A DNA stretch of 64,000 nucleotides from positions 1,736,001 through 1,800,000 of the forward strand of contig CP115966.1 of NCBI GenBank assembly GCA_027941995.1, read 5' to 3'. The position numbers and the translations under genes were made by a program. Positions within the stretch are counted from its first letter, which is position 1, and each line of letters opens with the position of its first letter. Below the pieces are notes generated by a model. It saw nothing but the letters and a program-made list of their open reading frames with translations. It ran no database searches and had not been told where the DNA came from. Shown here piece after piece: positions 53,011 through 61,631 of this stretch. Source of the DNA: Erythrobacteraceae bacterium WH01K. Lineage in GTDB: Bacteria; Pseudomonadota; Alphaproteobacteria; Sphingomonadales; Sphingomonadaceae.

Positions 53011-53096
53011 TGTCAACTTTGCCGGGGGTAAGAAACCATTTCCTGTCAGGAACTTGATTGCCTGACGTGAGGTTGGCACCTGTCAACTTCGTCAAC
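53011..53096. promoter_or_regulatory. Repeated TGTCAACTT/GTCAAC sites upstream of ppdK
   Basis: TGTCAACTT occurs at 53011-53019 and 53081-53089, and GTCAAC again at 53091-53096, all in the 127-base gap between glyS and ppdK. The last two are 10 bases apart, one helical turn, and end 15 bases before the ppdK ATG. They look like sites for a direct-repeat-binding regulator. No regulator is apparent. Confidence 0.4.
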
Positions 53097-53111
53097 ATCG
53101 CCGGGGTTTGA

Positions 53112-55781
53112 ATGGCACAGACAGTTTTCACGTTCGGCGGCTCGGCAAAAGCAACCGATGCCAGGGCCAAGGACAAGACCGTGGTCGGCGGCAAGGGTGC
53201 GAACCTTGCCGAGATGGCAGAGATCGGCCTGCCCGTTCCCCCGGGCTTCACCCTGACGACGGAAGAATGCCTGCGCTATTTGGAACAGGGCGGCGAATTC
53301 CCCGAAACCCTTCGCGACGATGTGCATACGGCCCTCGGTCATATCGAAGGAACCGTGGGTAAGCGTCTGGGAGACAAGGAAGACCCGCTGCTCGTCTCCG
53401 TGCGTTCCGGCGCAGCAATCTCGATGCCAGGCATGATGGACACCGTCCTCAATCTCGGCTTGAACGACGAAACCGTGCTGGGCCTTGCAGCGATTGCCGA
53501 CGACGAACGCTTTGCCTGGGACAGCTATCGCCGTTTCATCCAGATGTATTCCGACGTCGTGCTCGGCCTCGACCATGGCCTGTTCGAGGAAGCGTTGGAA
53601 ATCGCCAAGGAAGACAACGGCTTCTACAACGATACCGAGATGTCGGCTGAGGACTGGAAGGCGCTGGTCGGCGAATACAAGCGCATCGTCGAGGAAGAAT
53701 TGGGCGCGCCGTTCCCGCAGGACGTCACGCAGCAGCTGTGGGGCGCCATTCGTGCCGTGTTCGACAGCTGGGATAGCGAGCGGGCAAAAATCTACCGCCG
53801 TCTCAACGATATACCGCACGACATGGGCACGGCGGTGAATGTGCAGGCGATGGTCTTCGGCAATATGGGCGACACCAGCGCCACCGGCGTCGCCTTCACC
53901 CGCGACCCCTCGACCGGGGAACGGACCTATTACGGCGAATGGCTGGTCAACGCCCAGGGCGAGGACGTGGTCGCCGGTATCCGCACGCCGCAATACCTGA
54001 CCAGGGCGCGGCGTGAGGAAGCGGGTGCGGACAAGCCCAGCATGGAAGAGGCCATGCCCGAAGCCTACGGCGAACTGGCCCGCGTGTTCGAGCTGCTGGA
54101 GCAGCATTACAAGGACATGCAGGACATCGAGTTCACGGTTGAACGCGGCAAGCTGTTTCTGCTGCAGACGCGCAACGGCAAGCGTACAGCCAAGGCCGCG
54201 CTGAAGATGGCGGTCGACATGGTGGGCGAGGGCCTGATCGACGAACGCACGGCGATCCTGCGGGTCGACCCCATGGCGCTCGACCAGTTGCTGCACCCGA
54301 CGCTCGATCCCGATGCGCCGCGTGACGTCATGACGGCGGGCCTGCCCGCTTCCCCGGGCGCGGCCAGCGGCAAGATCGCTCTCGACGCAGATACGGCGGA
54401 GCAATGGGCGGGACGTGGCGAGAAGGTCATCCTCGTCCGCGTGGAAACCAGCCCCGAAGACATTCACGGCATGCACGCGGCGCAGGGCATCCTGACAGCG
54501 CGTGGCGGCATGACGTCACACGCGGCCGTGGTGGCGCGCGGCATGGGGCGCCCCTGCGTATCGGGCGCGTCCACCGTCTCGATCGACCGCGAGGCGCGTA
54601 CGCTTCGCATTGGCAACCGCGGCCTGGCGGAAGGTGACGTCGTCACCATCGATGGCGGCAATGGTCAGGTGATGGCAGGCGAAGTGGCCACCATCGAACC
54701 CGAGCTCGCCGGCGACTTCGGCACCGTCATGGAATGGGCCGACGCCCATCGCCGAATGCGGGTGCGCACGAATGCCGAAACGCCGGGCGATTGCCGCATG
54801 GCGCGGCAGTTCGGCGCGGAGGGGATCGGGCTCTGTCGTACGGAACACATGTTCTTCGATGCCGACCGGATCAGCGCGGTTCGCCAGATGATCCTCGCAG
54901 AGGACGAACGCGGACGCCGCGAGGCCCTGACCAAGCTTCTGCCCGAACAGCGCGCGGATTTCCGCCAGATTTTCGAGGTCATGGCAGGCCTGCCGTGCAC
55001 CATTCGCCTGCTCGACCCGCCGCTGCACGAATTCCTGCCGCACAACGACCGCGAGTTCGAAGAGCTGTCCGACACCACCGGTATCGGGGTAACGCAGCTT
55101 CGCCGCAGGGCGGAAGAATTACATGAATTCAATCCGATGCTGGGACATCGTGGATGCCGTCTGGGTATCACATACCCCGAAATCTACGAGATGCAGGCGC
55201 GCGCCATCTTCGAGGCGGCCTGCGATGTCGCCGAGGAAAGCGGGGAAGCGCCCGTGCCGGAAATCATGATTCCGCTGGTGGCCACCCGCCGCGAACTCGC
55301 GCTGCTGAAGCAGCTTGTCGACAGGGTCGCAGGGGAAGTCTTCGAAAGCCGCGGCCGGACGCTCGATTACCTCGTCGGGACGATGATCGAATTGCCGCGC
55401 GCTGCGCTGATGGCTGGCGAGATTGCCAACGAGGCGATGTTCTTTTCCTTCGGAACCAATGACTTGACGCAGACGACGCTGGGGGTTTCGAGGGACGACG
55501 CAGGCGGCTTCCTCGCGACTTATGTCGACAAGGGAATCTTCCCGCGCGATCCGTTCGTCAGCCTCGACATCGACGGCGTGGGCCAACTCGTCGAACTTGC
55601 CGCAGAACGCGGACGCGCGACGCGCGGCGATATCAAGCTCGGGATTTGCGGCGAGCATGGCGGCGATCCGGCCAGCATCGCGTTCTGCGAAGCGACCGGG
55701 CTCGATTACGTCAGTGCCTCGCCTTACCGCGTGCCGATCGCGCGGTTGGCGGCGGCGCAGGCTTCGCTACGTTCCAGCTAG
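53112..55781 (+). CDS. ppdK: Pyruvate, phosphate dikinase
   Basis: 889 residues. The N-terminal ATP-grasp part begins VVGGKGANLAEMAEIGLPVPPG; the phosphohistidine domain has RGGMTSHAAVVARGMGRPCVSG; the C-terminal PEP-binding domain has GLCRTEHMFF and the catalytic Cys in GICGEHGGDP. It interconverts pyruvate + ATP + Pi and PEP + AMP + PPi, so it complements enolase in carbon flow. The 3' 15 bases overlap the convergent methyltransferase gene. Confidence 0.98.
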   Translation: MAQTVFTFGGSAKATDARAKDKTVVGGKGANLAEMAEIGLPVPPGFTLTTEECLRYLEQGGEFPETLRDDVHTALGHIEGTVGKRLGDKEDPLLVSVRSGAAISMPGMMDTVLNLGLNDETVLGLAAIADDERFAWDSYRRFIQMYSDVVLGLDHGLFEEALEIAKEDNGFYNDTEMSAEDWKALVGEYKRIVEEELGAPFPQDVTQQLWGAIRAVFDSWDSERAKIYRRLNDIPHDMGTAVNVQAMVFGNMGDTSATGVAFTRDPSTGERTYYGEWLVNAQGEDVVAGIRTPQYLTRARREEAGADKPSMEEAMPEAYGELARVFELLEQHYKDMQDIEFTVERGKLFLLQTRNGKRTAKAALKMAVDMVGEGLIDERTAILRVDPMALDQLLHPTLDPDAPRDVMTAGLPASPGAASGKIALDADTAEQWAGRGEKVILVRVETSPEDIHGMHAAQGILTARGGMTSHAAVVARGMGRPCVSGASTVSIDREARTLRIGNRGLAEGDVVTIDGGNGQVMAGEVATIEPELAGDFGTVMEWADAHRRMRVRTNAETPGDCRMARQFGAEGIGLCRTEHMFFDADRISAVRQMILAEDERGRREALTKLLPEQRADFRQIFEVMAGLPCTIRLLDPPLHEFLPHNDREFEELSDTTGIGVTQLRRRAEELHEFNPMLGHRGCRLGITYPEIYEMQARAIFEAACDVAEESGEAPVPEIMIPLVATRRELALLKQLVDRVAGEVFESRGRTLDYLVGTMIELPRAALMAGEIANEAMFFSFGTNDLTQTTLGVSRDDAGGFLATYVDKGIFPRDPFVSLDIDGVGQLVELAAERGRATRGDIKLGICGEHGGDPASIAFCEATGLDYVSASPYRVPIARLAAAQASLRSS

Positions 55782-56540
55782 GGATCGGCGGCCGGTCAGG
55801 GTGATGATCTCGAAGGTTTCCGTGACCTTCCCGTCGTCATCGGCCTGATCGAGAAACGCGCTGCTTGCGCGTGCAAGGGCCTCCTTGCCCAAGGGCGGCG
55901 CATGATCGGCCAGGGCATTGCCCAGTGCCTGGTCGCGCAGATCCGACACCAGTCGGTCCAGTGCGCCATAGCGAACCTTCAGGGTGAAAGTGTCGACGAC
56001 CGGGTCCTTCCAGCCTGCGCGCTGCAAAAGGTCGGGGGCGGCGCGGGCATCGACCAGCGGATGCATCCGCGCAGCGGTCCGCCCCTTCTCCGCAGCCATC
56101 ATCGCCCTACGCAAGTGCCGCAGGCTTCCGCCGCCGACAAAACTGGCAATGACGAGTCCGCCTGGCGCGAGCGCATTGCGAGCATGGATCAGGGCTCCGG
56201 GCAAGTCGTTGACCGCGTCCAGTTCGCCCGAAATGCCGATAAAATCGAAACCTCGCCCCGGACTATCCAGATCGTAGGGGCGCTCCAGATCGAGAAAGGG
56301 CAGGGCGGTGACGGTGGCCGGGGCGAGGTGGGATAGAAGTTCTCCGCTGACCTGTCCGACCAGCAAGGCCCTGTCCGGCTCTGCCCGGACGAACTGAAGC
56401 CGCTCGGTCATGTCGGCCGCAATCTCATCGCTGATGAAACGCGCAGCCGAGGGATCGCGCTCCTGCCGGCTGGCGGCGCGAAGACTACGGGCGCGGCGAC
56501 GGTCGGAACTAAAAATCTGGGGAACTTGTATCTGGGACAT
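55767..56540 (-). CDS. SAM-dependent methyltransferase (NDUFAF5/BioC-like)
   Basis: 257 residues. No strong motif I is visible; the SAM-fold segments are ALLVGQVSGELLSHLAPA, FDFIGISGELDAVNDLPG and ARNALAPGGLVIASFVG, the last two matching motifs post-I/III of BioC-like enzymes and the mitochondrial complex I factor NDUFAF5. The N-terminal dimer-like segment begins MSQIQVPQIFSSDRRRARS. The degenerate glycine loop (LVGQVSG) is a family trait. Next to comF in divergent orientation, as often seen in alphaproteobacteria. Confidence 0.83.
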   Translation of the reverse strand: MSQIQVPQIFSSDRRRARSLRAASRQERDPSAARFISDEIAADMTERLQFVRAEPDRALLVGQVSGELLSHLAPATVTALPFLDLERPYDLDSPGRGFDFIGISGELDAVNDLPGALIHARNALAPGGLVIASFVGGGSLRHLRRAMMAAEKGRTAARMHPLVDARAAPDLLQRAGWKDPVVDTFTLKVRYGALDRLVSDLRDQALGNALADHAPPLGKEALARASSAFLDQADDDGKVTETFEIITLTGRRSLAGT

Positions 56541-56595
56541 GCCCCGCCTCCTGACGCGCTTGCCTGTCCGCGGCAAGAGGTGCAGCACGGACAGA

Positions 56596-57420
56596 ATGTC
56601 TTTCCCTTCGAGACTTGCCGGCGCGCTGAAGCCGATGATCGACTTGGCCTACCCGCCGCGCTGCCCCCTGTGTGGCGATGCGCTGGGGACGCAGGAAGGG
56701 CTTTGCCTCGATTGCTGGGCGCAGCTGGACATTCCGGGCGCGCCCCAATGCAGCGCCTGCCAGAGGCCGTTGCCCGCATCCCTCGGCATGGATGACGCGC
56801 CGCTTTGCGCGCCGTGCATGAAGGAGGCGCCGCGCCATTCCGGAATTGCCGCAGCGACGTTCTACAATGATGCCTCACGAAAACTGATCCTGTCGTTCAA
56901 GCATGGCGGGCGGATCGCACTTGCCCGCATGATGGGACGGTTGATGGCCGCGCGGCTCGGACCCCTGGACCCGGAGACGGTGCTCGTCCCGGTGCCGCTG
57001 CATCGATGGCGGATCTGGAGGAGGGGGTACAACCAGTCGGGCTTGCTGGCGAACGAGATCGCACGGATCACCGATGCCGGCGTCGTTCTCGACGCCCTGG
57101 AACGGACCGTTGCCACACCGAGCCTCGGGGGGCTCGGCAGGCAAGCGCGCAGCAAGGCCCTGCATGGCTCCATCCGGGTGTCCGCGAGAGGCCTGCGAAT
57201 GATCGCGGGACGACGCGTCGTCTTGGTCGACGATGTCATGACGAGCGGCGCCACGGCCGATGCGTGCCTGACTGCATTGCTGAAAGGCGGCGCCCACGAT
57301 GTCCGCATCGCCTGTTTTGCGCGGGTCGTCGATGGAGAGCGAGGGGGAAGTCGCCCGGTCGCAGCAAAAGCAGAAAACGAAACGCCCGAGGTCCCTTTCG
57401 GAACCCCGGGCGCCGCGTGA
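56596..57420 (+). CDS. comF: ComF family phosphoribosyltransferase-like protein
   Basis: 274 residues. N-terminal cysteine clusters YPPRCPLCGDALG, LCLDCWAQLD, QCSACQRPL and LCAPCMKEA, then the PRTase part with LVPVPLHRWRIWRRGYNQS and the PRPP loop VVLVDDVMTSGATADACL. ComF proteins act in DNA uptake or its late steps in competent bacteria; in others the role is unclear. The last 25 residues after RVVDGERGG are not family-like and are encoded over a terminator belonging to the opposite strand. Confidence 0.92.
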   Translation: MSFPSRLAGALKPMIDLAYPPRCPLCGDALGTQEGLCLDCWAQLDIPGAPQCSACQRPLPASLGMDDAPLCAPCMKEAPRHSGIAAATFYNDASRKLILSFKHGGRIALARMMGRLMAARLGPLDPETVLVPVPLHRWRIWRRGYNQSGLLANEIARITDAGVVLDALERTVATPSLGGLGRQARSKALHGSIRVSARGLRMIAGRRVVLVDDVMTSGATADACLTALLKGGAHDVRIACFARVVDGERGGSRPVAAKAENETPEVPFGTPGAA

Positions 57421-57545
57421 CGAAACTTTTCCGGTTTCCGGCGGCCTTCCCCCGATGGCCGAGCTGGGAACCCGGTCCCTCATCCGTCAAATGATACCGG
57501 CCTCTTGACCGGCACCCTCTCCCCAAAACCTGGCTGCAAACTGCA
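57372..57545 (-). ncRNA. Candidate small RNA with intrinsic terminator, antisense orientation to comF-hisI
   Basis: On the - strand the 3' end is a strong terminator: stem CGCCCGGGGUUCC / GGGACCUCGGGCG closed by GAAA and followed by UUUCGUUUUC (57412-57372). Upstream is a second stem UGCCGGUC / GGCCGGUA with AAGA loop (57514-57495), and shorter stems CGGCC/GGCCG and CCGG/CCGG. In both main stems every imperfect pair is A-C on the + strand but G-U on the - strand, four out of four, so the - strand is the folded product. No convincing reading frame runs leftward here. The 5' end and promoter are not located. Family unknown. Confidence 0.6.
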
Positions 57546-57692
57546 ATCCAAAATGTGGGCGACGTCGCTACGTCGTAGGACAAGATGTTCCATTTGCGCG
57601 GCCAATGAGGAAGAGGCATTAGCCACAACTGCCGATTTCGCATCGCGCCTGTGACGTAACTGCAACAACTATAGCGTGGACCGATCAACGAC

Positions 57693-58070
57693 ATGGAACA
57701 GCCGACCAAAGAAGAGCGAGAAAGCGGCAAGACTTTCCTGCCCAAGTTCGATGACAATGGACTGCTGACCGCCGTCGTAACGGATACAGCGACAAACGAC
57801 ATTCTGATGGTCGCGTTCATGGACCGCGAGGCGCTGGATGCGACGGTGAAGACAGGGCTCGCACATTTTCATTCGCGGTCGCGCGGGAAGCTTTGGCAGA
57901 AGGGCGAAAGCTCCGGAAATGTCCTGCGCGTAAACGAGGTGCTGGTCGACTGCGACCAGGACGCGATCATTCTGCAGTGTGAGCCTGCAGGGCCCACCTG
58001 CCATACCGGCGCGCGCAGCTGTTTCTATCGCCAGTTGGAGGGCGGTGTTCTCCGGAACGTAACATCTTGA
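57693..58070 (+). CDS. hisI: Phosphoribosyl-AMP cyclohydrolase
   Basis: 125 residues. It opens the purine ring of PR-AMP in histidine synthesis. Family motifs are VAFMDREALDATVKTGLAHF, SRSRGKLWQKGESSGN, and the metal site VDCDQDAIILQC with the later CHTGARSCFYR. Single-function HisI, without the HisE part. No other his gene is in the window. The 272 bases before it hold the candidate small RNA and its own promoter. Confidence 0.96.
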   Translation: MEQPTKEERESGKTFLPKFDDNGLLTAVVTDTATNDILMVAFMDREALDATVKTGLAHFHSRSRGKLWQKGESSGNVLRVNEVLVDCDQDAIILQCEPAGPTCHTGARSCFYRQLEGGVLRNVTS

Positions 58071-58083
58071 CCTTTACGTAAGG
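58067..58083 (+). promoter_or_regulatory. Putative promoter/operator of the MerR-family gene
   Basis: TTGACC (-35-like, 58067-58072) overlaps the palindromic core TTACGTAA (58074-58081), 20 bases before the MerR gene start. TTACGTAA-centred sites are reminiscent of LiuR-type MerR operators that control branched-chain or fatty acid catabolism (established for LiuR; here inferred). No similar core is seen before the acyl-CoA dehydrogenase. Confidence 0.5.
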
Positions 58084-58101
58084 GGGATGTAGGCGGGTGG
58101 C

Positions 58102-58533
58102 ATGTCAGCCACCACCGCAAAGCGTGAATACGCGCATCTAGAGCGTCCCGACGAACTCGCCAGGGAACAGTTTTCGATTTCCGACCTGACGAGCGAATTC
58201 GACTGCACTGCGCGTGCGCTGAGATTCTACGAAGACGAAGGACTTATCGCACCCGCCCGGGTCGGTTTGACGCGGGTCTATTCCAAGCGCGACCGTGCGC
58301 GCCTCGCATGGATCATGCGCGCGAAGAATGTCGGCTTCAGCCTGACCGAGATCAAGGAGATGATCGATCTCTACGACCTTGGCGACGGTCGCGTCGAACA
58401 GCGGCGCGTTACGGTCGAGAAATGCCGTGCCCATGTCGCGAAGCTGAAACGGCAGCGTGACGATATCGATTCGTCGATCAGCGAGCTGTCCGAATTCATC
58501 GAACATATCGAGACAATCGATCCGGTGAAGTGA
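58102..58533 (+). CDS. MerR family transcriptional regulator (LiuR-like)
   Basis: 143 residues. N-terminal winged HTH with SISDLTSEFDCTARALRFYE and EGLIAPARVG, then a dimerisation coiled coil VEKCRAHVAKLKRQRDDID. No metal-binding cysteines at the C-terminus, consistent with the LiuR/CoA-responsive branch rather than metal sensors. It sits 63 bases before an acyl-CoA dehydrogenase gene, its probable target, and has a TTACGTAA operator candidate in its own promoter. Confidence 0.87.
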   Translation: MSATTAKREYAHLERPDELAREQFSISDLTSEFDCTARALRFYEDEGLIAPARVGLTRVYSKRDRARLAWIMRAKNVGFSLTEIKEMIDLYDLGDGRVEQRRVTVEKCRAHVAKLKRQRDDIDSSISELSEFIEHIETIDPVK

Positions 58534-58596
58534 CCTTACCGGCCTTCGGGCCGACCACCCCCCCGAACCAAACCACTCGTCCACAAAGGATAATTG

Positions 58597-60402
58597 ATGC
58601 CCACCTATACTGCCCCGACGCGTGACACCCGTTTCGTCGTGAACGAACTTCTCGACCTGGCGAGCTACGGCAACCTGCCGGGTTTCGAGAGCGCGACGCC
58701 GGACATGATCGATACCGTCATCAACGAAGCCGGCAAATTCTGCAGCGAAGTCCTTCACCCCCTGAACCAGGTCGGTGACCAGCAGGGCTGCACGCGCCAC
58801 GACGACGGCAGCGTCACTACGCCGGAGGGGTTCAAGGAAGCCTTCGCACAGTATGTGGAAAGCGGCTGGGGCACGATCGCCTCTCCCGAAGAGTTCGGCG
58901 GGCAGGGGATGCCGCACGTGATGGGCTTCGTGGTCGAGGAATTCATGGCCACGTCCAACATGGCTTTCGCCATGTATCCGGGCCTGACGACCGGCGCCAT
59001 CGCGGCGCTGACTGCTGCCGGTACGGAAGAGCAGAAAGCGATGTATGTGCCGAACATGATCGCCGGAAAGTGGCTCGGCACCATGAACCTGACGGAGCCG
59101 CATTGCGGTACCGATCTCGGCATGATCCGCACGAAGGCCGAACCCCAGGCGGATGGCAGCTACGAGATTACCGGGACGAAGATCTTCATCTCGGCCGGCG
59201 AGCATGACCTGACCGAGAACATCGTCCACCTGGTTCTGGCCAAGACGCCGGGCGCACCGGACAGCTCGAAGGGGATCTCGCTCTTCGTGGTGCCCAAGTT
59301 CCTCGTGAACGAGGACGGGTCGCTGGGTGAGCGCAACGGCGTGTCCTGCGGCTCGATCGAGCACAAGATGGGTATCAACGGCAACGCGACCTGCCTGCTG
59401 AACTATGACGGCGCGAAAGGCTGGATGGTCGGCGAGGAGAACAAGGGTCTCGCCGCAATGTTCGTGATGATGAACGCCGCCCGTCTCGGGGTCGGCATTC
59501 AAGGCCTCGCACAGTCGGAAATCGCCTATCAGAACGGCGTGACCTATGCGCTGGACCGCCGCCAGGGCCGCGCCCTGACTGGCCCTGCAGAGCCGGAAGC
59601 AAAGGCCGATCCGATCTTCGTCCACCCAGACGTGCGCCGGATGTTGATGGACGCCAAGGCGTTCAACGAAGGCATGCGGGCGCTGTGCCTGTGGGGCGCA
59701 CTGCTCGTCGACCTTTCACACAAGGCGCAGACGGAAGAAGAACGGGCCGAGGCCGACCAGCTGATTGGCCTGATGACCCCGGTCATCAAGGGTTACGGCA
59801 CCGACAAGGGCTATGAATTCGCGACCAACATGCAGCAGGTCTATGGCGGCCACGGCTACGTCAAGGAATGGGGCATGGAGCAGTTCGTGCGCGATGCCCG
59901 TATCGCCATGATCTACGAAGGCACGAATGGCGTGCAGGCGATGGACCTGTGCGGCCGCAAGCTTGCCAGCAAGGGCGGGGCGGCGATCCAGGCGTTCTTC
60001 AAACTGATCGGTGAAGACATTGCCGAGGCGAAGAAGGACGATGATCTCGCACCGATGGCCGGGAAGCTCGAAAAGGCGCTTGGCGAACAGCAGGCCGCGA
60101 CGATGTGGTTCATGCAGAACGCCATGCAGAACCCGAACAATCTGGGGGCTGGTGCCCATCACTACATGCACCTGATGGGCATCGTGACGCTCGGCCTGAT
60201 GTGGCTGCGCATGGCCAAGGTCGCGAAGGAAGCGCTTGCCGGCTCGCCCGAAGACAAGGCGTTTTACGAGACCAAGCTGGCGACCGCGCGGTACTATTTC
60301 GACCGCTTCGTTCCCGATGCGGGGGCACTGCGCCGCAAGATCGAGGCAGGTAGCGAAAGCATGATGGCCCTGCCAGAAGAGGCTTTCGCCACGGCAGCCT
60401 GA
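58597..60402 (+). CDS. Acyl-CoA dehydrogenase with C-terminal extension (AcdC/DmdC-like)
   Basis: 601 residues, longer than the usual 380-residue enzymes, typical of the class with an extra C-terminal helical domain. FAD and substrate motifs: ASPEEFGGQGMPHVMG, LTEPHCGTDLGMIRTKAEP, and the catalytic Glu in MIYEGTNGVQAMDL. It oxidises acyl-CoA to enoyl-CoA, reducing electron-transfer flavoprotein. Exact chain length unknown; 3-methylmercaptopropionyl-CoA dehydrogenases share this layout. I chose ATG 58597 (MPTYTAPTRD). A strong terminator follows. Confidence 0.94.
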   Translation: MPTYTAPTRDTRFVVNELLDLASYGNLPGFESATPDMIDTVINEAGKFCSEVLHPLNQVGDQQGCTRHDDGSVTTPEGFKEAFAQYVESGWGTIASPEEFGGQGMPHVMGFVVEEFMATSNMAFAMYPGLTTGAIAALTAAGTEEQKAMYVPNMIAGKWLGTMNLTEPHCGTDLGMIRTKAEPQADGSYEITGTKIFISAGEHDLTENIVHLVLAKTPGAPDSSKGISLFVVPKFLVNEDGSLGERNGVSCGSIEHKMGINGNATCLLNYDGAKGWMVGEENKGLAAMFVMMNAARLGVGIQGLAQSEIAYQNGVTYALDRRQGRALTGPAEPEAKADPIFVHPDVRRMLMDAKAFNEGMRALCLWGALLVDLSHKAQTEEERAEADQLIGLMTPVIKGYGTDKGYEFATNMQQVYGGHGYVKEWGMEQFVRDARIAMIYEGTNGVQAMDLCGRKLASKGGAAIQAFFKLIGEDIAEAKKDDDLAPMAGKLEKALGEQQAATMWFMQNAMQNPNNLGAGAHHYMHLMGIVTLGLMWLRMAKVAKEALAGSPEDKAFYETKLATARYYFDRFVPDAGALRRKIEAGSESMMALPEEAFATAA

Positions 60403-60426
60403 TTGAAAAACGTCTAGGCAAAATGG

Positions 60427-60456
60427 AAGGGCGGCTCCGGAATGGAGCCGCCCTTT
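60427..60456. terminator. Bidirectional intrinsic terminator
   Basis: Twelve-base perfect stem AAGGGCGGCTCC / GGAGCCGCCCTT with a GGAAT loop and flanking A/T, between the acyl-CoA dehydrogenase gene and the convergent flavoprotein gene. Confidence 0.9.
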
Positions 60457-60461
60457 CTCGT

Positions 60462-61610
60462 TCAGGGGAAGACCGACCGCATGCGTGAAAGGGCCAAAAC
60501 CTGCTCGTTCAGGTCGGAAACGGTGTCCGCATTGCCGTATCCGTAATCGTCGTTCGGGCCGACATACTGGACGACCAGCGCATCCCTGCGCGATATGGCC
60601 TGCACGGCATCGTAATAGAGCGAATACCGCGCTGCCATCTGCGGGGCGAGATGGCTCACCTGACCGCGTACCGGGATCAGGTCCGGATCGCCCCAGATGT
60701 CTTTTGCGCCATACCCCATGCAATTGACGATGACCCGTTCGGGCAGTGCCAGCACCTCTTCGCGGGATGCGAATCGTCGCCGGACGACCGAACCGCCAGC
60801 GGCGGCGAATCGGCGTTGCAACAGCGCGAAATACTGGTCGATGTTGAAAACCATCGTCGTGCTTTGTCGCACGGGAACGTTGGGAAACGGTTTCTCGGTT
60901 TCGTCCAGCATCCGGCCACGTGGCAGAAGACCGCGAAGACGCCCCCACAGGTGCAACCAGTCGCGGCGCGCATCAACATCCGGCTCGCTGCCGCCGCCAA
61001 TTCCGTATTGCGGCAGAATCTCGACCGGCTTGCCGGCCCTCTCCATCGCACTCCAATGCTCCGGAAAGCTCGTGCGCGCCCACCATTCCCAGCGGTCGGC
61101 AAAACCCGGCGCGACGCCGCTGCCAAGTCCGATCCGGCTGCTGGGAGACCATACCCCCGTGGCGCCCGCCGATGCAGTTTCTCCGGCAAGCTTGTCGGCG
61201 TAGAGCGTCACCTGCCTGCCGCTTTCGGCATGGCGGATTGCCGTCGTAAGACCGATGACCCCGCCACCGACAACGGCAACGGGACCGGAGCCTGCCGATC
61301 CGGAAAGTCGGACGGCCTCCGCCGCGCAGCCCCAGGATAGCGACCAGCCCGAACCGCCGTGACCGTAATTATGGATGACGCCGGTTTCACCGAACTGCTC
61401 GCGTTCTAGTCTGGGGCCGGAGGCGCGAAACGGGCGAAGGCAAACGAGCATGCGCCGGACCAGTTCTGGCTCGAAGCGAAGCGGCGGAAGGGCCGGGGGC
61501 CGGAAGGCGGAGGTGACCTGCCGCGGACTGTGCGAACACGCAGCGAGCAACGACACTGCTCCGGCAGACAGAAGACTCCGGCGGGTCAGGTTGCTGTGCA
61601 CTTCGCCCAC
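60462..61610 (-). CDS. Circularly permuted D-amino-acid-oxidase-like flavoprotein with Tat/lipoprotein signal
   Basis: 382 residues. The N-terminus has a twin-arginine motif (TRRSLL, RR 10-11) and lipobox LAAC (Cys 25). Next comes LRPFRASGPRLEREQ (58-72) and VIHNYGHGGSGWSLSWGC (78-95), which in D-amino-acid oxidases forms the C-terminus (Arg for the substrate carboxylate, then the FAD-contact helix). Only after it comes the FAD dinucleotide motif VAVVGGGVIGLTTA (111-124), normally residue 5 or so, then the substrate domain, INCMGYGAKDIW, RGQVSHL, and an end (ALSRMRSVFP) where the LRPFR segment should follow. The order is thus a circular permutation. Last gene of an MFS-cysK operon. Oxidation of a D-amino acid is inferred. 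Confidence 0.85.
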   Translation of the reverse strand: MGEVHSNLTRRSLLSAGAVSLLAACSHSPRQVTSAFRPPALPPLRFEPELVRRMLVCLRPFRASGPRLEREQFGETGVIHNYGHGGSGWSLSWGCAAEAVRLSGSAGSGPVAVVGGGVIGLTTAIRHAESGRQVTLYADKLAGETASAGATGVWSPSSRIGLGSGVAPGFADRWEWWARTSFPEHWSAMERAGKPVEILPQYGIGGGSEPDVDARRDWLHLWGRLRGLLPRGRMLDETEKPFPNVPVRQSTTMVFNIDQYFALLQRRFAAAGGSVVRRRFASREEVLALPERVIVNCMGYGAKDIWGDPDLIPVRGQVSHLAPQMAARYSLYYDAVQAISRRDALVVQYVGPNDDYGYGNADTVSDLNEQVLALSRMRSVFP

Positions 61611-61631
61611 TCGGCTTCCTTACCTCAGACC

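Noticed and set aside
57480-57668. 62-residue leftward frame in the comF-hisI gap
   Set aside because: No family-like sequence or ribosome-binding site; the region is better explained by a structured RNA.
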